Positions 37,501 to 49,700 of a DNA stretch of 64,000 nt are shown here, in pieces. The notes under the pieces are model-generated. The model was not told the origin of the DNA. It was given only the letters and a program-made list of their open reading frames with translations, and did no database searches. The translations under genes and the position numbers were made by a program. The first letter of the stretch is position 1, and the number at the start of each line of letters is the position of its first letter. Origin of the DNA: Undaria pinnatifida (taxonomy: Eukaryota; Sar; Phaeophyceae; Laminariales; Alariaceae); the NCBI GenBank assembly GCA_012845835.1, contig JABAKD010000020.1, positions 2,986,936 to 3,050,935 on the forward strand, given 5' to 3'.

Positions 37501-38032
37501 CCCGAAAGAGAAAATCGAGATGTCACTCAAGCACCCTGTGCCATTGGCAAAACCTAACCCCTTCTAGACACGCTAGGACACAGTTGTTGCGGTAACCTAC
37601 AATCTAGACATCATAGTTCAAGTACTTGTTGAAGCACTTGCAGTACTTACACACGACAGATTAGAAGCCCCCGCCCGCCCCCTTCTCCTGGTGCCCCTCT
37701 GGGTTGAGGTTGTCCTTCTGGGCAAAACAGGTCATCTGAAGCGCAACTCCCTCTCTTTTCCCCTTTGCTGGCAGGATTACCGGAGGGTGGGTTTTTTTGG
37801 CCAGGCGGTGTGCTGCTTCTTGGCGGCACTGCTGCATCTGCTGTGGCGGTTGCTGGAGCGAATCTGGCCGGCGGAAGACGTCGAGCTGGCGCCCGAATTC
37901 CCTAGTACTCGCCTCGCTGACTCGAACCCGTGGGCGCCATCTAAGGTGTCCTACTGTAAGGCATCCCTTTTAGAATTTCAAAAGACATTTCCACACTCAT
38001 TCCATGTAGTAGTTGCGCCGTTGCAGTTCTAA
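31503..38032 (+). CDS. PIGA: PIG-A/GPI3, GPI-GlcNAc transferase catalytic subunit
   Basis: Seven exons, 31503-31706, 32267-32493, 33392-33650, 34575-34798, 36544-36706, 37236-37337 and 37775-38032, give 478 residues; human PIG-A has 484. The enzyme transfers GlcNAc from UDP-GlcNAc to phosphatidylinositol on the cytosolic face of the ER, the first step of GPI-anchor synthesis. It is a GT4-family enzyme: [19 protein letters not shown] (nucleotide-fold start), [62 protein letters not shown], and the EX7E motif with Glu294 and Glu302 in [12 protein letters not shown]. Next come [30 protein letters not shown] and a C-terminal membrane helix ([20 protein letters not shown]). All phases close. A possible later donor (AAG|GTGTCC near 37948) means the last residues are less certain. 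Intron 4 has a pentamer array about 15-20 nt after its donor. Confidence 0.95.
33039..33315 (+). repeat. Minisatellite in PIG-A intron 2, period about 17 bp
   Basis: About 15 degenerate units of the form CACGGTAATCTTTCT. The last unit ends about 75 bp before exon 3. Confidence 0.85.
34271..34380. mobile_element. Small inverted-repeat element (MITE-like)
   Basis: ATTCTAGTTCCAAGTAGTTT at the left and its inverted partner (CTACTTGGAATTAGAAT) at the right bound 110 bp in PIG-A intron 3. No target duplication is clear. Related single ends occur near 5309, 6481, 40230 and 40512. Confidence 0.5.
34812..35299. repeat. (CGTGT)n pentanucleotide array in PIG-A intron 4
   Basis: Nearly 100 units, very pure until about 35190 and then with CGCGT, CGTGC and TGTGT variants. 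It begins about 15 nt after the donor AG|GTACGA at 34799. The long Ser/Cys/Arg/Val and Thr/Arg/His frames across it are artefacts of the 5-nt period. Confidence 0.97.
36372..36440 (+). repeat. R1 repeat fragment in PIG-A intron 4
   Basis: CGCAGCTTGCAAAG, GTCGAGCTTACAGCTGACG and ATTATTCTTAAA recall the R1 copies at 3549 and 15977. Confidence 0.5.
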
Positions 38033-40488
38033 AACGGTTAGCCCTTTAAAGGCTTGATTTACATTGAGAAGCTCAAATCTTACCAACTCTGTCTAGCTTG
38101 GGCGCGCCGATTTTTGACTGGTGCCGTGCGGCACGTGTGTCGTATGTCTCAGTTTGGGCGCTAAAGGCGTTGCCCCCCAAATCTAGCAGCCCGGACTCCT
38201 TCGCGTGGCCGTTCATGTAACCGTCATTTGATTTCTTCAATTTTTCCCTGTGAAGCCCCCAAAGAGAGTTAAAAGGCGGGTTGGGACGCACACGTACCCA
38301 CTTTTAGGTTCGCCTATTTCGCCGGTCCCGCTTTGCCTCTCACATGTGCTAGGTGTTTTTCAGAGGCGTATCATGGCGATGTTAGTTTTTCAGGGACAGC
38401 AGTTTCCGGCAATGGGCTATTTTTGGGGTTCCCTGTCGCCTGCAAAGAAAAAAAATTCCATAATTGCTGTTTTTCCAGCTAGGGCTCCGACGAAGGGCCT
38501 GAACAGGTGGAGGGTTCGGCTGCCTCGCACTGAACCCCTGGTTCCTGCATGAGTAGGCCTCCCAAGTAGTACGCCTTCCTTTCTCGTAATCCTAATCGGG
38601 AGTTTTATACCTGGTAGGCCTTGTAGGGCCGTAACGTAACACGGGCCATTAAGTAGTGGTCTCTCGACCCTAGTCCGGTACGAAACTGTAAGTGTGTTTG
38701 CTGTTGCGAATCCTTGTTCGACCCTGAAGGTTGTTGTGGGTATCACGTGTGGATTGCGGGGGGAAGATCGTCCTCGTTTCCTTTTTTCTCTCTCTCTTTG
38801 GACAGCTCACAGGGCTGTTGACGCCTTGCGGTAGGAGAGGTCGGAGTCCGTGCTTGTGCGCTTTCCCTCTTCGCGCTCGCTTGTGGAAATGCTGTCGTGC
38901 ATGAAAGCAAACGAGCACGCGCGGAGTGGCTGCGCGCGTTGAAAAATGTGCACAAGGAGGCTGATATATCGCAGAGCTTAAGTAGCTCTGCTTCTTGCTG
39001 ATGCCCAAGTCTGTGTGGAACTTGCTACTATGTGGATTTGAGTCCTGTGCGGACCTCAGCCATATGGATAGACCTCAGCCCCGTGTGGGTAGACAGTAGT
39101 CCTGTGTGGACCTCATGTCTGTGTGGGCCTGCCTGAACAAAGCTTGCACCCCTCCTGCCCTTGCCCTCTCCCGCCCAGGGCTCGGCGTTGAGACGAGAGG
39201 GAACTTCTCTCCCTCTTCAGCGATAGCAACGGCGCTGCCGGCTTCCCGCGAGCTCGAATGGATACCGCGGCTCTTGTAGTGGTAGTGTTTGATGAGCGTA
39301 CGATGTAGAATACGTGGTTGAAACAATGTTCGTCGCTCGCTCAGGGCGACGTTGAACCCAGTATCTACTGCGCCGCTGGAGGTGCTAATGCCCTTCGAAA
39401 AAACTGTCACGTGTATCTGAAACACACTTTTTTGTGTTCACACCGTGAACTACAGTAAGTCTTCCCGGTGTAAATAGCTCTATATAGCAGATGGTTGATT
39501 GGTTCGCGTGTATCTGAAATTATCGCTGGGGTATCGAAGGTGGAGGACTCCGAGTGGGTCTGGCAAGGCCTTGGTTGGAACTTGGTCTATTGGATCGGTG
39601 TCAGATTTTCCGTGGAGTAATCATTGAACAACGATGTCCTCAGTGGATAAACAGACGCTGGTTATCTGTCCCAAGTGGATATATAGATGCTGGTCTTGTG
39701 TATGTATGTGCTCTCTACAGTAGGACCGGCCGTGTGGATTTTCGTTTCAACAGAACGCAAACCAGCAGTTGCAGCCGTCATCAATGGTAGCATTGGGCAA
39801 CCATCGGGCAACGACAGCAAGATCTTAGAGACCGATGTTGGCGAAGTTTTTATTTGTGTGTACGGTGTTTGAGAATAATAAAACGTTTACCAATTAATCT
39901 ATGTTTTGTTCTTCTTTGCTTTTATGGATAGTACTTGTACCCTCGTCCTCCTGCTCTGCCGTACTGTACTGGTGCGTGAGGTCGACATCGATACCCCTGC
40001 GACGGGCAAGCGGAGGCGGGTGCAACGGCTGCACGGTGGGCGTGGCATGGTACCATACCACTGGAGGAGTGTACCGAATCCCGATGCAATCATGTTCGAA
40101 TGGTTCGTGATGGGTGGGCTTCGGAACGTGTCATTATCCGTGGCATTCCGCGCCGTCGAAGGATGATCGGCTTGCATACGTTTTTACTACTATTAATACT
40201 GCAACTGTTAACAACAAGGGTTCTATTCTAATTCCGAGTAGTCTGCCTCGGAAACATCAAGGGCGCACTTCAACCTGATAGTGATATTTGTAAATGGTCG
40301 ATACTGACGTTTGCCTGCCGGCTTCCTTGTTTGTGTCATATTATCACACTTCTGCGAAAACATCCTACTCTTAAGTCCAGGTGCTATCTCCGAAATGCAG
40401 GTGCACGGTTTTAAAGAGGTTATTTATATAAAGGGGTTATTTATTGGGGGTTATTTCGTCAACTCCTCACTGCCCCAACTGGGCTCTT

Positions 40489-40574
40489 GACCGTTTTAGA
40501 ACTGCCAAAAACGTGTCCCACACTAACTCCAAGTAGTTTGTACCCTGAAACATGGGTGCGGTTCTAAAACGGTT
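40489..40574. mobile_element. 86-bp inverted-repeat element
   Basis: ACCGTTTTAGAACTGC at the left pairs with GCGGTTCTAAAACGGT at the right, 15 of 16 positions. The interior contains CTAACTCCAAGTAGTTTGT, shared with the 34271-34380 element. A half-site GCAGTTCTAAAACGGTTAG lies near 38022. Confidence 0.55.
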
Positions 40575-41137
40575 AGTAGTCTAAGACCGATGATGTTTTC
40601 TTGTTTTTCTTCAGTTTTCAAGTCGATATTTTTTACTGGACGAGAGAGTATCTCCAGCAATTTCTTGACCACCACCGCCGCCGTGTTTTCCAAGCCATTT
40701 CGTGCTGTGTTTTCGTTTATTTTCTGTCGTGGCTCATTTGTTTTTCGCGTATGACACGACGAGAAAAGTAATAATGCACTATTAATATTATTGCTTATTT
40801 TGGCAAGGCGATGTTGCCAAAAAAACTTCAAATTTTGGAGATACAGTAGTACCAGCCAATTTTTTCCCCGTTCGGCTGCCATCTAATAATAGGAGCCCAT
40901 TTTTTTTAATACTGAGTATTGTTTTACGTACCACGTGGGAGGGACTTCAAATCTTTCAGAAGAAAAGGATTTCTTGCGGCGATCTTGGGTAGCATTTGCG
41001 TGAGAAATTCTCGAGCAGATCTTGGATTTTTGAAGCGGCGAGTTTTCGTGTGTTCCACACACTTCGTTCAACGAAATCAACGACAGCAGTGTCATGAATC
41101 TGAACGTGGCGAGCTCGTTAGGGGCTCCTATACCCAC
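40523..41137 (-). pseudogene. Two in-frame ORF halves divided by one stop
   Basis: The minus frame 41137-40883 (84 residues) ends in TAG and the same frame resumes at ATG 40882 for 119 residues. Together they make 205 codons with one stop. There is no recognised domain, so this may be chance or a decayed gene. Confidence 0.2.
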
Positions 41138-42595
41138 CCTCTTGGCGTACAGTGTTTCGCACTATCGCCGACGATGTGTGGCGGGCGCCGATGAGGCTTT
41201 TCTTCTGTAAAGCTACATTTGGCGGCTGTGATGTGCAGAAAACCGAGACAAACACTCTCGATCGTCCCCCATCGGGCAAAAACGGTACCAGGTAGCTTTC
41301 TCGTTTCCAATAATAGGTACAAGTTACCTAGGCTATCTAGACTATAGACTAGACTATAGACTATAGTACGTTTGTAGATAGAAAAGAAAAGAGGCATAGA
41401 CTACTCGTATAGTCTATATGTGAAGGCCGTCGCTAATAATGGTAAGGCGATGTTGAACAAAAATGTTGTTTTTTGGTATGCTGATGCTGCAGAGGTTTTC
41501 GTACAACATACCGTCGCTGTGGGGAAAACCGATTAATTCAGATGAAGTACGAGTCAGTCGTAGTACTACATTTTTTTTACCTTGTTGGGTACGTTGTTTA
41601 TTGTCACATCAATCAAGCAAAGCTCCAGATATGATGTATTTTTTCTTCAAGCCTCCATCGATGTTGTCTAACAACCACGATTGACCTTCGATCTCGAGAC
41701 CGAGACAACCCACGGCCAACCCTCTTCGTTCCGGACAAGAGACTACATGAATGAATGCTGTAGGTGACAGCGCAGAAGAGTTTATATGTTTAGACTATCC
41801 ATGCTCTAGGGCGCGAGAGGTTACCCGCGCTGTCCTGTCTGTGATCTTCCGTCAAATCTGTTCAATTCTATCTTCGGCGTCGTGAAGTGCTGGCAAACCG
41901 ATGTCGAAGTAAGTAAGTGTAGGAGGGTTTGATCTCGTCAGTCAGGCTTTCATTCACAATACGAATGAATGCCAGTGCGTTTATTTTCCCTTTCTTTGCA
42001 CACACCACCGTCCGGGAGACCTCACTCAGAAGTGCGCGTTTTTACTACAACATAGCAACATAGACTTACTTAATTTTGTCTTTCTCAGGGATTGCCCATC
42101 CCTGGCCTCTCAGAGCTCCAACTTCCATATTACTTGCGGAACCTTACTTTCCAGCTTTTCTGTGTTTTCCAGCTTCGTTCGAAATACGAAACGCCAATAG
42201 TACATACCGGTACTACTACACCAGGTTTGTACATACCATCAGATACTATACGCTGTTGGGTCACATGCACGCCCAGCTCAGATCAGTCCGGCTATATATA
42301 GCCCAGCGGCGCAGCGTAGCGCCGTGCGGAGCCGTGCGGTGCGGTGCCGTGCCCTTCGCTGCGGTGCTGTGTCGCTGCGCTGTGTGCTTTCTTTCGAAAA
42401 TAGAGCAGTACCGGGAATAATGCGTGTTGTGTACGGAGTACTACTTTTCCTCTTTTTTCTTTTCCTACATATATTTGATATTTTACGGCCCCCTGTTTTT
42501 CCCCCCACGCAAATTACCCCCATACTGCCGATCAGACACCGGTAACAAAAGCACACAGCACAGCTGAGCACAACAGGGCAATTTGCTCTGCACAA

Positions 42596-42746
42596 GCAGC
42601 TCTTGGCATTATCAAATCGCTGTTCGCACCAAATCATGGGTCTCTTCTTTCTGCCCCCTTTACATATGTTTTTAGTTGTATTCTTCCTTGCCTCGCGCGA
42701 GCGTAGCGGGCGGCGTCAGCCGCCCGCGGAGCGGAGCTCTTGTACT
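42596..42746 (+). repeat. R2 dispersed repeat, copy 2
   Basis: GCTCTTGGCATTATC, GCACCAAATCATGGG and GCGGGCGGC-GTCA-GCCGCCCGC (perfect 9-bp stem), then GAGCTCTTGTAC. It matches 30594-30735 and 49852-49910. Confidence 0.65.
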
Positions 42747-43799
42747 TACTTATAGTCTATAATTCTAGGTCTAGACTAATAATTTAGTCTAGAGAAAGTG
42801 GACCGACCCAACCCATACCCTGAGCTCGACCCTAACGCTACCCAACGCTGGTGTCCAATCCTACGGGATACACCTTACACGTCCTCGTAGGCATAGAAAC
42901 TGCAGTATACGTTTACTGTTTACTGCGTTGTGTGGATGGTATGGCGGGGTTATCAATCTCCGGGGGGGGGCTCCGACGCCCCTGCTCCCGAGTAAAGATC
43001 CAGCAACAACGAACGGGTGGACTCTATATATATGGAGGATAAAAAAAAAAAAAAAAAAATCTACATCATCATTGCAGATCATCAAATCATCTCTAGACTA
43101 CATAATATTTTGCGTGAATGACATATTATGTGTGTATGATATCTGGCTAAAGAGAGGTTTGTCTGCGATAGATTTGTCCACTGACGGCAGATAGGTCGCA
43201 ATGTCTGGTATATATCTTGGTCGCCCTTTAGTAGCCTCTCTGCGCTTTCCATCATAGACTCACAGCAAGCTGCGGTTTACAGTTTAGACTACAATATAGT
43301 AGCGTGTTATCAGTTGTACGAAATAAAACTCTAACGAACGAGTACACTGACGACTGGATATTATCGTCTCCTCTGGCGCTTTTTTTTACTTGTCTTTGAT
43401 CGTGAAGAGCTTTTACGCGCACAGGTACGAAGTGTCGCTCTGAGTACGACCGTGGTCGGTTCAGATGTTTGTTAGTGACTATTTGGTTATTTACCATTAG
43501 GTCTAGATGAGCTATGCATGGCTGGTGTGATCTCAGATCTCAGCAGCACCGCTCAGAAGTGCCGTGTGCACTTTTTTTTTCCTTCATTCGTTTCGTTTTT
43601 TCGAAAAATTTAAATAGAGTCGGTGGAACTCCTTCCATTGATCGATCGAGAGAGAAAAGAGTAGCAGTATTAATAGTAGTAGTTACCAAGGACACCCACC
43701 TCCTGGCGCAGAACATCTCAGTGCCACCGACTCTTGACACTGCCAGCAGGTGCACTGCTCTATTGAGGAGAGTTGGAAGCTGCTGGTACTGCTGTGCCC

Positions 43800-46700
43800 A
43801 TGGTTAGCACGTCGGCGTTACAGATCCTCGGGGTCTCTGCGGTGATCATCTATGCTTTCGTCGTGCCGTTAGGTCTACACAAAGGTGAACTTGACACGGG
43901 TCGGGTCGGAGGGTACCTAATACCGCTGTGACCTGCTATGACTTGATATTACAACCGGCACTACTCTGATACTACTGCTGGTGCTGTTTACTCGTAATGC
44001 CCTCTTCTTTCTTGTTGCTTGTATGCAGCAGAATCCGAGTACGCTCTGCCGCGGTGGACAGCAAGCTCTATGAATTCGCGAGTTGGATTTCATTGCTGAA
44101 GCTTTCATTGCTGAACCTTGCGGTAGGAACGAGAACTTGCTGGAAGTCCCTTGCCGTGTGTGATCGCGTAATATGTCGTCGCGAGACTCTTTGTTGATGT
44201 GGTCGTGTGGTCATTGATAGCATCGAAATGTGCTTGCTATTGTTGTGGGATGTGCAGCAGCAAGCAGTGCACAAGAGCGCAGCAGCAGTGGTACAGCAGT
44301 GAAGAAGCAGCAGTGTTTTTTGTCAGCTCCGTTTTGTTCTTCGTCACTGACCTACCCACCGATCTCTTCTGCATTTCGTATTTACTACGAAGTATGTCCA
44401 TACAGCCTTTCAGGCATGCGATATTCCATGCCAACCAGAGCACAACTGCTGTTCCTCTGACCTACATGAGAGGTGTAACCCTTTTACCAATTACCCGGGT
44501 ACTCGAGCGAGTATTACCTGGCTTGCTAATACCCCTCACGGGTTCGAGTAGCACTTCATATTCGCCGGGTATTTGGGCCCCGGATACCGGGTACTCGCTA
44601 GATTACGTTTGAAATCCCGGGCATGGCGACTTATCATCCCCTAAATAACCCCTAGCTACTATTTTGTACGATATTCTCCGGGAAAACCTTTTCAAAATGA
44701 AAATTTGAAAATACTGTCTCATGCCTCACGCCTCACTGTGATCTGTACGGGTAACACTACGTACTCGCCGAGTATTGGGCCACGAGTGCTGCGTACACGC
44801 TTTAAACCGGTACTCCGGTACTCGGGTACTCGTTGGATTACGTTCGAAATCCCGGGCATGGCAACTTATCATCCCCTAAATCACGTCTCCTGGATACCCT
44901 TTCGTACGATATCCTCCAGGAAACCCTTTTCAAAACGAAAATGCTTTCTCGTGCCTCTTGCTTCACCCGCCTGTGCTTGAACCCACAAACACGTCCATAC
45001 CTACAATGCTTTTGTATCGCGTAGTCTACTTTACGATGGAAATCATTAATTGTGGCAGGTGTGTTATGCGCCGAATCCTGTACCCTTTGCGTTACAACAA
45101 CTCTCTTAAGAGTTTACTCATAGTAGGTATTTCGTAGCACGCCGAACTTGATGAGAAATAATGTCCTGGGTACCCGGGTACCCACCTGTTAGACGGGTAC
45201 CTGTCTGTTAGCCGGGTACCCATTTTGTTATACGGGTACCCGGGTACCCGCCCAAAATAGCCGTAAATACTCGCGAGTACCCGGGTATTTTTTACCGAAA
45301 TTAGCGGATATACCCGTTTAAGACGGGTACTCGTCGGGTAACACCTCTAGTATACATACACACAGCCGTAATATCATACCAGGTACGTAAGAGGCAGTCT
45401 GGTGCAACTGGTCCAGAGTGATTATGTGTGTTCTTCACATTAAACTGACATTTCGACATTTCCACCAATCTACGTCCAGCACAGCTACGCACAAGTATTT
45501 TAAAATAAATTAGTGTCCGTGCGGATGCCTTCTAGAGTGACGAGCTCTGTGGTCACAATCTACAAGACCGATATCGCAAATTCATCAAGGTGATTTAGCC
45601 ATGTAATGCCAAACTCAGCGAATATGAAGGCATAGCAAGTCAACACACCAGGCTACATTCACGGAAGAAAAAAAAGAATGAGAAAAAGAGAAAAACGAAA
45701 AGCAAAAAAAAATGGGAACAAAGAAAAAAATACAAGAAGGAACGCAGGGGGGAAAGGTATTATATGGCCGCTGCAATTCGCTATCGCAAGAACAGTCTGT
45801 AGTAATGATAGTTGCCCTTACGATCCGCCGTTAGCCAGAACAATAACAGCAGCAGTGCGACGAGCAGATGGGCCAAACGCGGACTATAATATGGTGCCGG
45901 CATGTACTACGGAGTACAGACTTCTGTTGAGGAACTGGGGTGGTACCGACCCAGGCTTGATTTCCTACCTGAAAAGGATGTGTGCAACTCTAAAATTAGT
46001 AGTACATACCTGGTACAATTTATTGTTTCCCCCTTAATCTCATGCTGTGTCTTATGCCATCCAGTTTTTGAGCTTCAGATTTTGACCAAATCGGATTTTC
46101 AGCCGTGTAGTTCAGAAATCGAAAGGGTCTTGTTGTGCGAAGAAATCGGAAACCTGGTATATTCGAAAATGGGTGAGAGCGTGTGCACAGAGAGTCGAGC
46201 AAACGGCGACCAACTGTGGTGTGATTTTTCGCCGCGAAGAGAAGCGCCGAGTGTGCTGCACTGGGTTCAGAAGCTCCTGGCTGACTGCCCCCAGTGTGGC
46301 GACGAAGCGACGTACCGAGTGCGTCCAACCAGTCTTGGTATTTTGTATTATGCCTATAAGGCATCCGAGGCTAGCACGCTGACTGACCGGCGCTCGGTTG
46401 CTGTCATCTATGATACGAGTACGTACCCACGGAGAGCAGTGCGCCGAGTGCGCTTCTCTTGGTCGCTAGGCCCGAGCCCGCGCCAGCCGACTGTTGTCTG
46501 GCGGCAGAGGGATGCTCCGACCGCCGACTGCGCGTCAGGCGCGAGACAACGTTGAACGTTGCTGTGTCTCCAACTCGTCGATCGTTCTGCTGCTACATGC
46601 TGCGTGGATAGCATCTTGAATTTAGAGACCATGCCATTTTTCGATCTGAAATCTGATGACCGAAGTCATCGGATTTTTGGGGCGAAATCTGACGACTTGG

Positions 46701-49700
46701 GCCATCGGATTCTCAAATCAGATTTTTTCCGATCCGATTTTGCACATTCGGACTGCATTAAGCAGGTGCTGTCATTTTTGGAATCGAAAAATATCAGGGC
46801 TGTTTACGGGTCATGACCTGACCCGCGGGTCGTGTCTGGGAGTTTTCAAAATGTCGCGGGTCGCGTCGGGTCGGGTCATTTTGTTGTAAATCTCACGGGT
46901 CGGGTCGGGTCTGATCAAGCAGTTTTGAAATCGCGCAGGTCGGGTCGGGTCGGGTCAAGAGGCTTCAAAATCTCGAGGGGGCGGGTCGGGTCGGGTCGGG
47001 TCGGGTCGGGTCGGGTCGGGTCAAGAGGTTTCTAAATCTCGCGGGTCGGGTCATGACCCGCGAGATACGGGTCACTCGCTGGTCGAACCCGCGGATCTAG
47101 CCTGCGAATTGGCGTATTTAAAACGTGCAGATGCCTGCCGGAGGACCCTTGTCGTGCCGGCGCCCCGCGGGCCGAACCCGCCGATCCGAACCGCGGGTCC
47201 GAAAATGATTCAAAAGTTGCCGCTTCCTGCACGAAAGCGTCTCTCGTGCCGATACTCCGATCGTATGTTATCATAGCGTCCAGAACAATCATAACAGGCA
47301 GTAACTTCTCGTACCAGGCATAAAGTACTACGCGAACCCCGTGACGGATGAAGCCATAGGTATTACTCAGGTATATATTGTCATCCATCCACGTCCATTA
47401 ATAAAAGCCAGGGCACACACTCTTGCTGTCTTGCACGGTACAACAATAACGCTTTAGTGCGACACATACATGAGGCAGTATAAGAACCCATATACGACGC
47501 ACCTACACACTAAATATCCGGTAAGAATTATCATACTAGTACGGACTATGACCAAACGCAAAGAGGCAAGAGCAGTCGTTGAAGCAGCAGCAGAAGAAGC
47601 AGCGACAGCAGCACCAGCAGCAGACCCCGAATCCTCGCGGATCGCAGCCCCTGCTGACAGATCCACCGCCCCAGTTGTGGGCTTGCTGCCTGAGGCGGCT
47701 CAGCTAGGCTGCTTGCCGGGGCCGGAGGCTGCACAGCCAGCTCGCTTGTCGGGGTGGAAGCAGAAGCCAACGGGTTAGAGCTATCGGGTCGACCCGGGGG
47801 GCTAGCGCTACGGGCACGACTAATAAGTGTGGATGTGTGTGGGTTGCGCTCTTTGTCATTTTTCGCGCGCACACCACAAAATGCTGCAAACATCAACGAT
47901 AAAAATAAAAAGAGCACGACATCCTGGGAAAAGTACGAGGGACCAAGGACCAACCAACCGACTAAGGTATATATCTGTACATGGTTTTATTTGACCATCC
48001 ACGTACACGGGTGGTAGGTCCATGGCTGGTTCACTCACGGAGACAGAAGTCACGTAATCCGGAGACCCATCGGGCTGGGAAGAGAGGTAGAGTAGAGTTT
48101 CGAAGGTGCGGCTGAGGGGCTATTCCTCCCCAGCCACGTGGTGACCCCAATCATGAGAGATTGGAGACCACATACAATTTTATTATTGTTTCTCGGGGAA
48201 CCAACCTGGTTCCGCCGCATCTCCTCAGATGCGTTACGGTTTCACAAACTACAACTAATATCCCAATCAGGCTTTGATACGAGCACAAACCAACAGGTTT
48301 GACCCGTGACTTTTCGACTTTGACCCGTGAGATACGTCACAGGTCCAATCGACCCAACCCGCATGAAACCCGCATTTCACGGGCCACTCCGAGTGTGGCG
48401 GGTCGGGTCGGGTCTGGTCGGCAGCTTTTCAAATCTCGCGGGTCGGGTCGGGTCGGGTCAGGAGGTTTTCAAATCTCACGGGTCGGGTCGGGTCGGGTCG
48501 GGTCAAGAAGTTTTAAAATATCGCGGGTCGGGTCGGGTCGGGTCAGGAGTTTTTCAATATATCGCGGGTCGGGTCGGGTCGGGTCAGCTGACCCGACCCG
48601 GCCCGACCCGGCCCGTGAGGTTTGACCTGACGCGTGAACAGCCCTGAAAAATATGAAGCTGAAGCTTGAATACGGACCGCATCCCTGGTAGGAAACAGCC
48701 ACAAGCTGCCTGTTTTTTTTATGTTTCATGTACGTCAGCGGTGAGTTCGATCAATTTAAGAGTCGACACTCATCTTTGCAACCTGCGTGATACTCCGGTC
48801 GGGCGTTTTTGCTCTTTCAAGATATATAAGTCCCCTGTCTTTCATCAAGGGCGATTTCGGTCCACAACCATTCTGCGCGCTGATGATCTGTTCGTGCTCG
48901 TTCCTATGCCGACGTGCGTTTCCATTTTTTGAAAGCAAATGCCTATTTTGTACCAATTTTAGGGCGTAATGTGCACTGGTACTGGCACAACTTTCTTCTG
49001 TTTCTTCAGCGTTTCTAAGAACGTCGTCCCTGAAATTTTGCCTTGCTTCGTGCGCTATCGTACCGCGTGCGTGCTGTCTCAGTGCGCGAGGGGCATGTGG
49101 GCGTCTACTACCGAGGGGGTGCGCTAATGAATTCCGTAGCAGAACCGGGCTTCCATACACAGGTGCGGTCTGCACGCACGTATATGTAAGAATGTATTAT
49201 GCTATAATTCGTGTATAAATGAGGCAGGGTGTGGTGTCCTTCACTTGTTTCAGCATATATAAATGTATATATTTCGCTCATACGCTCTTTTGTCTTTGCA
49301 CCTGTCCTTTCTCCTTCTCCCTCCCAAGACGTAACTCAGATCCGGGGTCACCAAGCAGGCTCTTTCCCCCCCCACCCCTGCTACGGTTCGCGCCTTCGTT
49401 GTTATCACGGGAAGATTCCAGCTATTGATTCCCTCGTCGACTCGCATCGAATTGCGGCTACCCACGCTGCTAGGCGCTCTCAGCAGTAGATTCCTGTTAT
49501 TTTCTATGTTTGCGAACAAGCTCAAAAGTCCAGATTTCTGTTATTTACGAAGTGGGATCCATTGCTATGTCACCGCAAAGGTTCATTCGTCCTCTGTCAC
49601 GTGGAAACGGCGTCAGCCGTTCCTCCTGTGCTTCACTTTCGACGGATGATAAATCTTTGCGCAGCTAACACTACCACTACAACGCAATCCTGGCAACGTA

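Larger units (their letters stand above)
38033..43799. other. Intergenic stretch between PIG-A and erlin
   Basis: No confirmed gene. It contains an 86-bp inverted-repeat element (40489-40574), a stop-interrupted frame (40523-41137), words of the TATAGTCTAGACTA type near 41330-41410 and 42750-42795, and R2 copy 2 (42596-42746). Confidence 0.5.
46795..48646. mobile_element. hAT-like transposon with perfect 8-bp target duplication
   Basis: The left end CAGGGCTGTTTACGGGTCA (46795) and the inverted right end (CAGGGCTGTTCACGCGTCA read inward from 48646) agree at 17 of 19 positions. Both flanks carry AAAAATAT (46787-46794 and 48647-48654), an exact 8-bp duplication. CAGGG-type ends plus 8-bp duplications are the hallmark of hAT elements. 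Both subterminal zones are packed with GGGTC pentamers. No transposase is recognisable in 1852 bp, so it is non-autonomous. It sits wholly in erlin intron 1. Confidence 0.88.
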
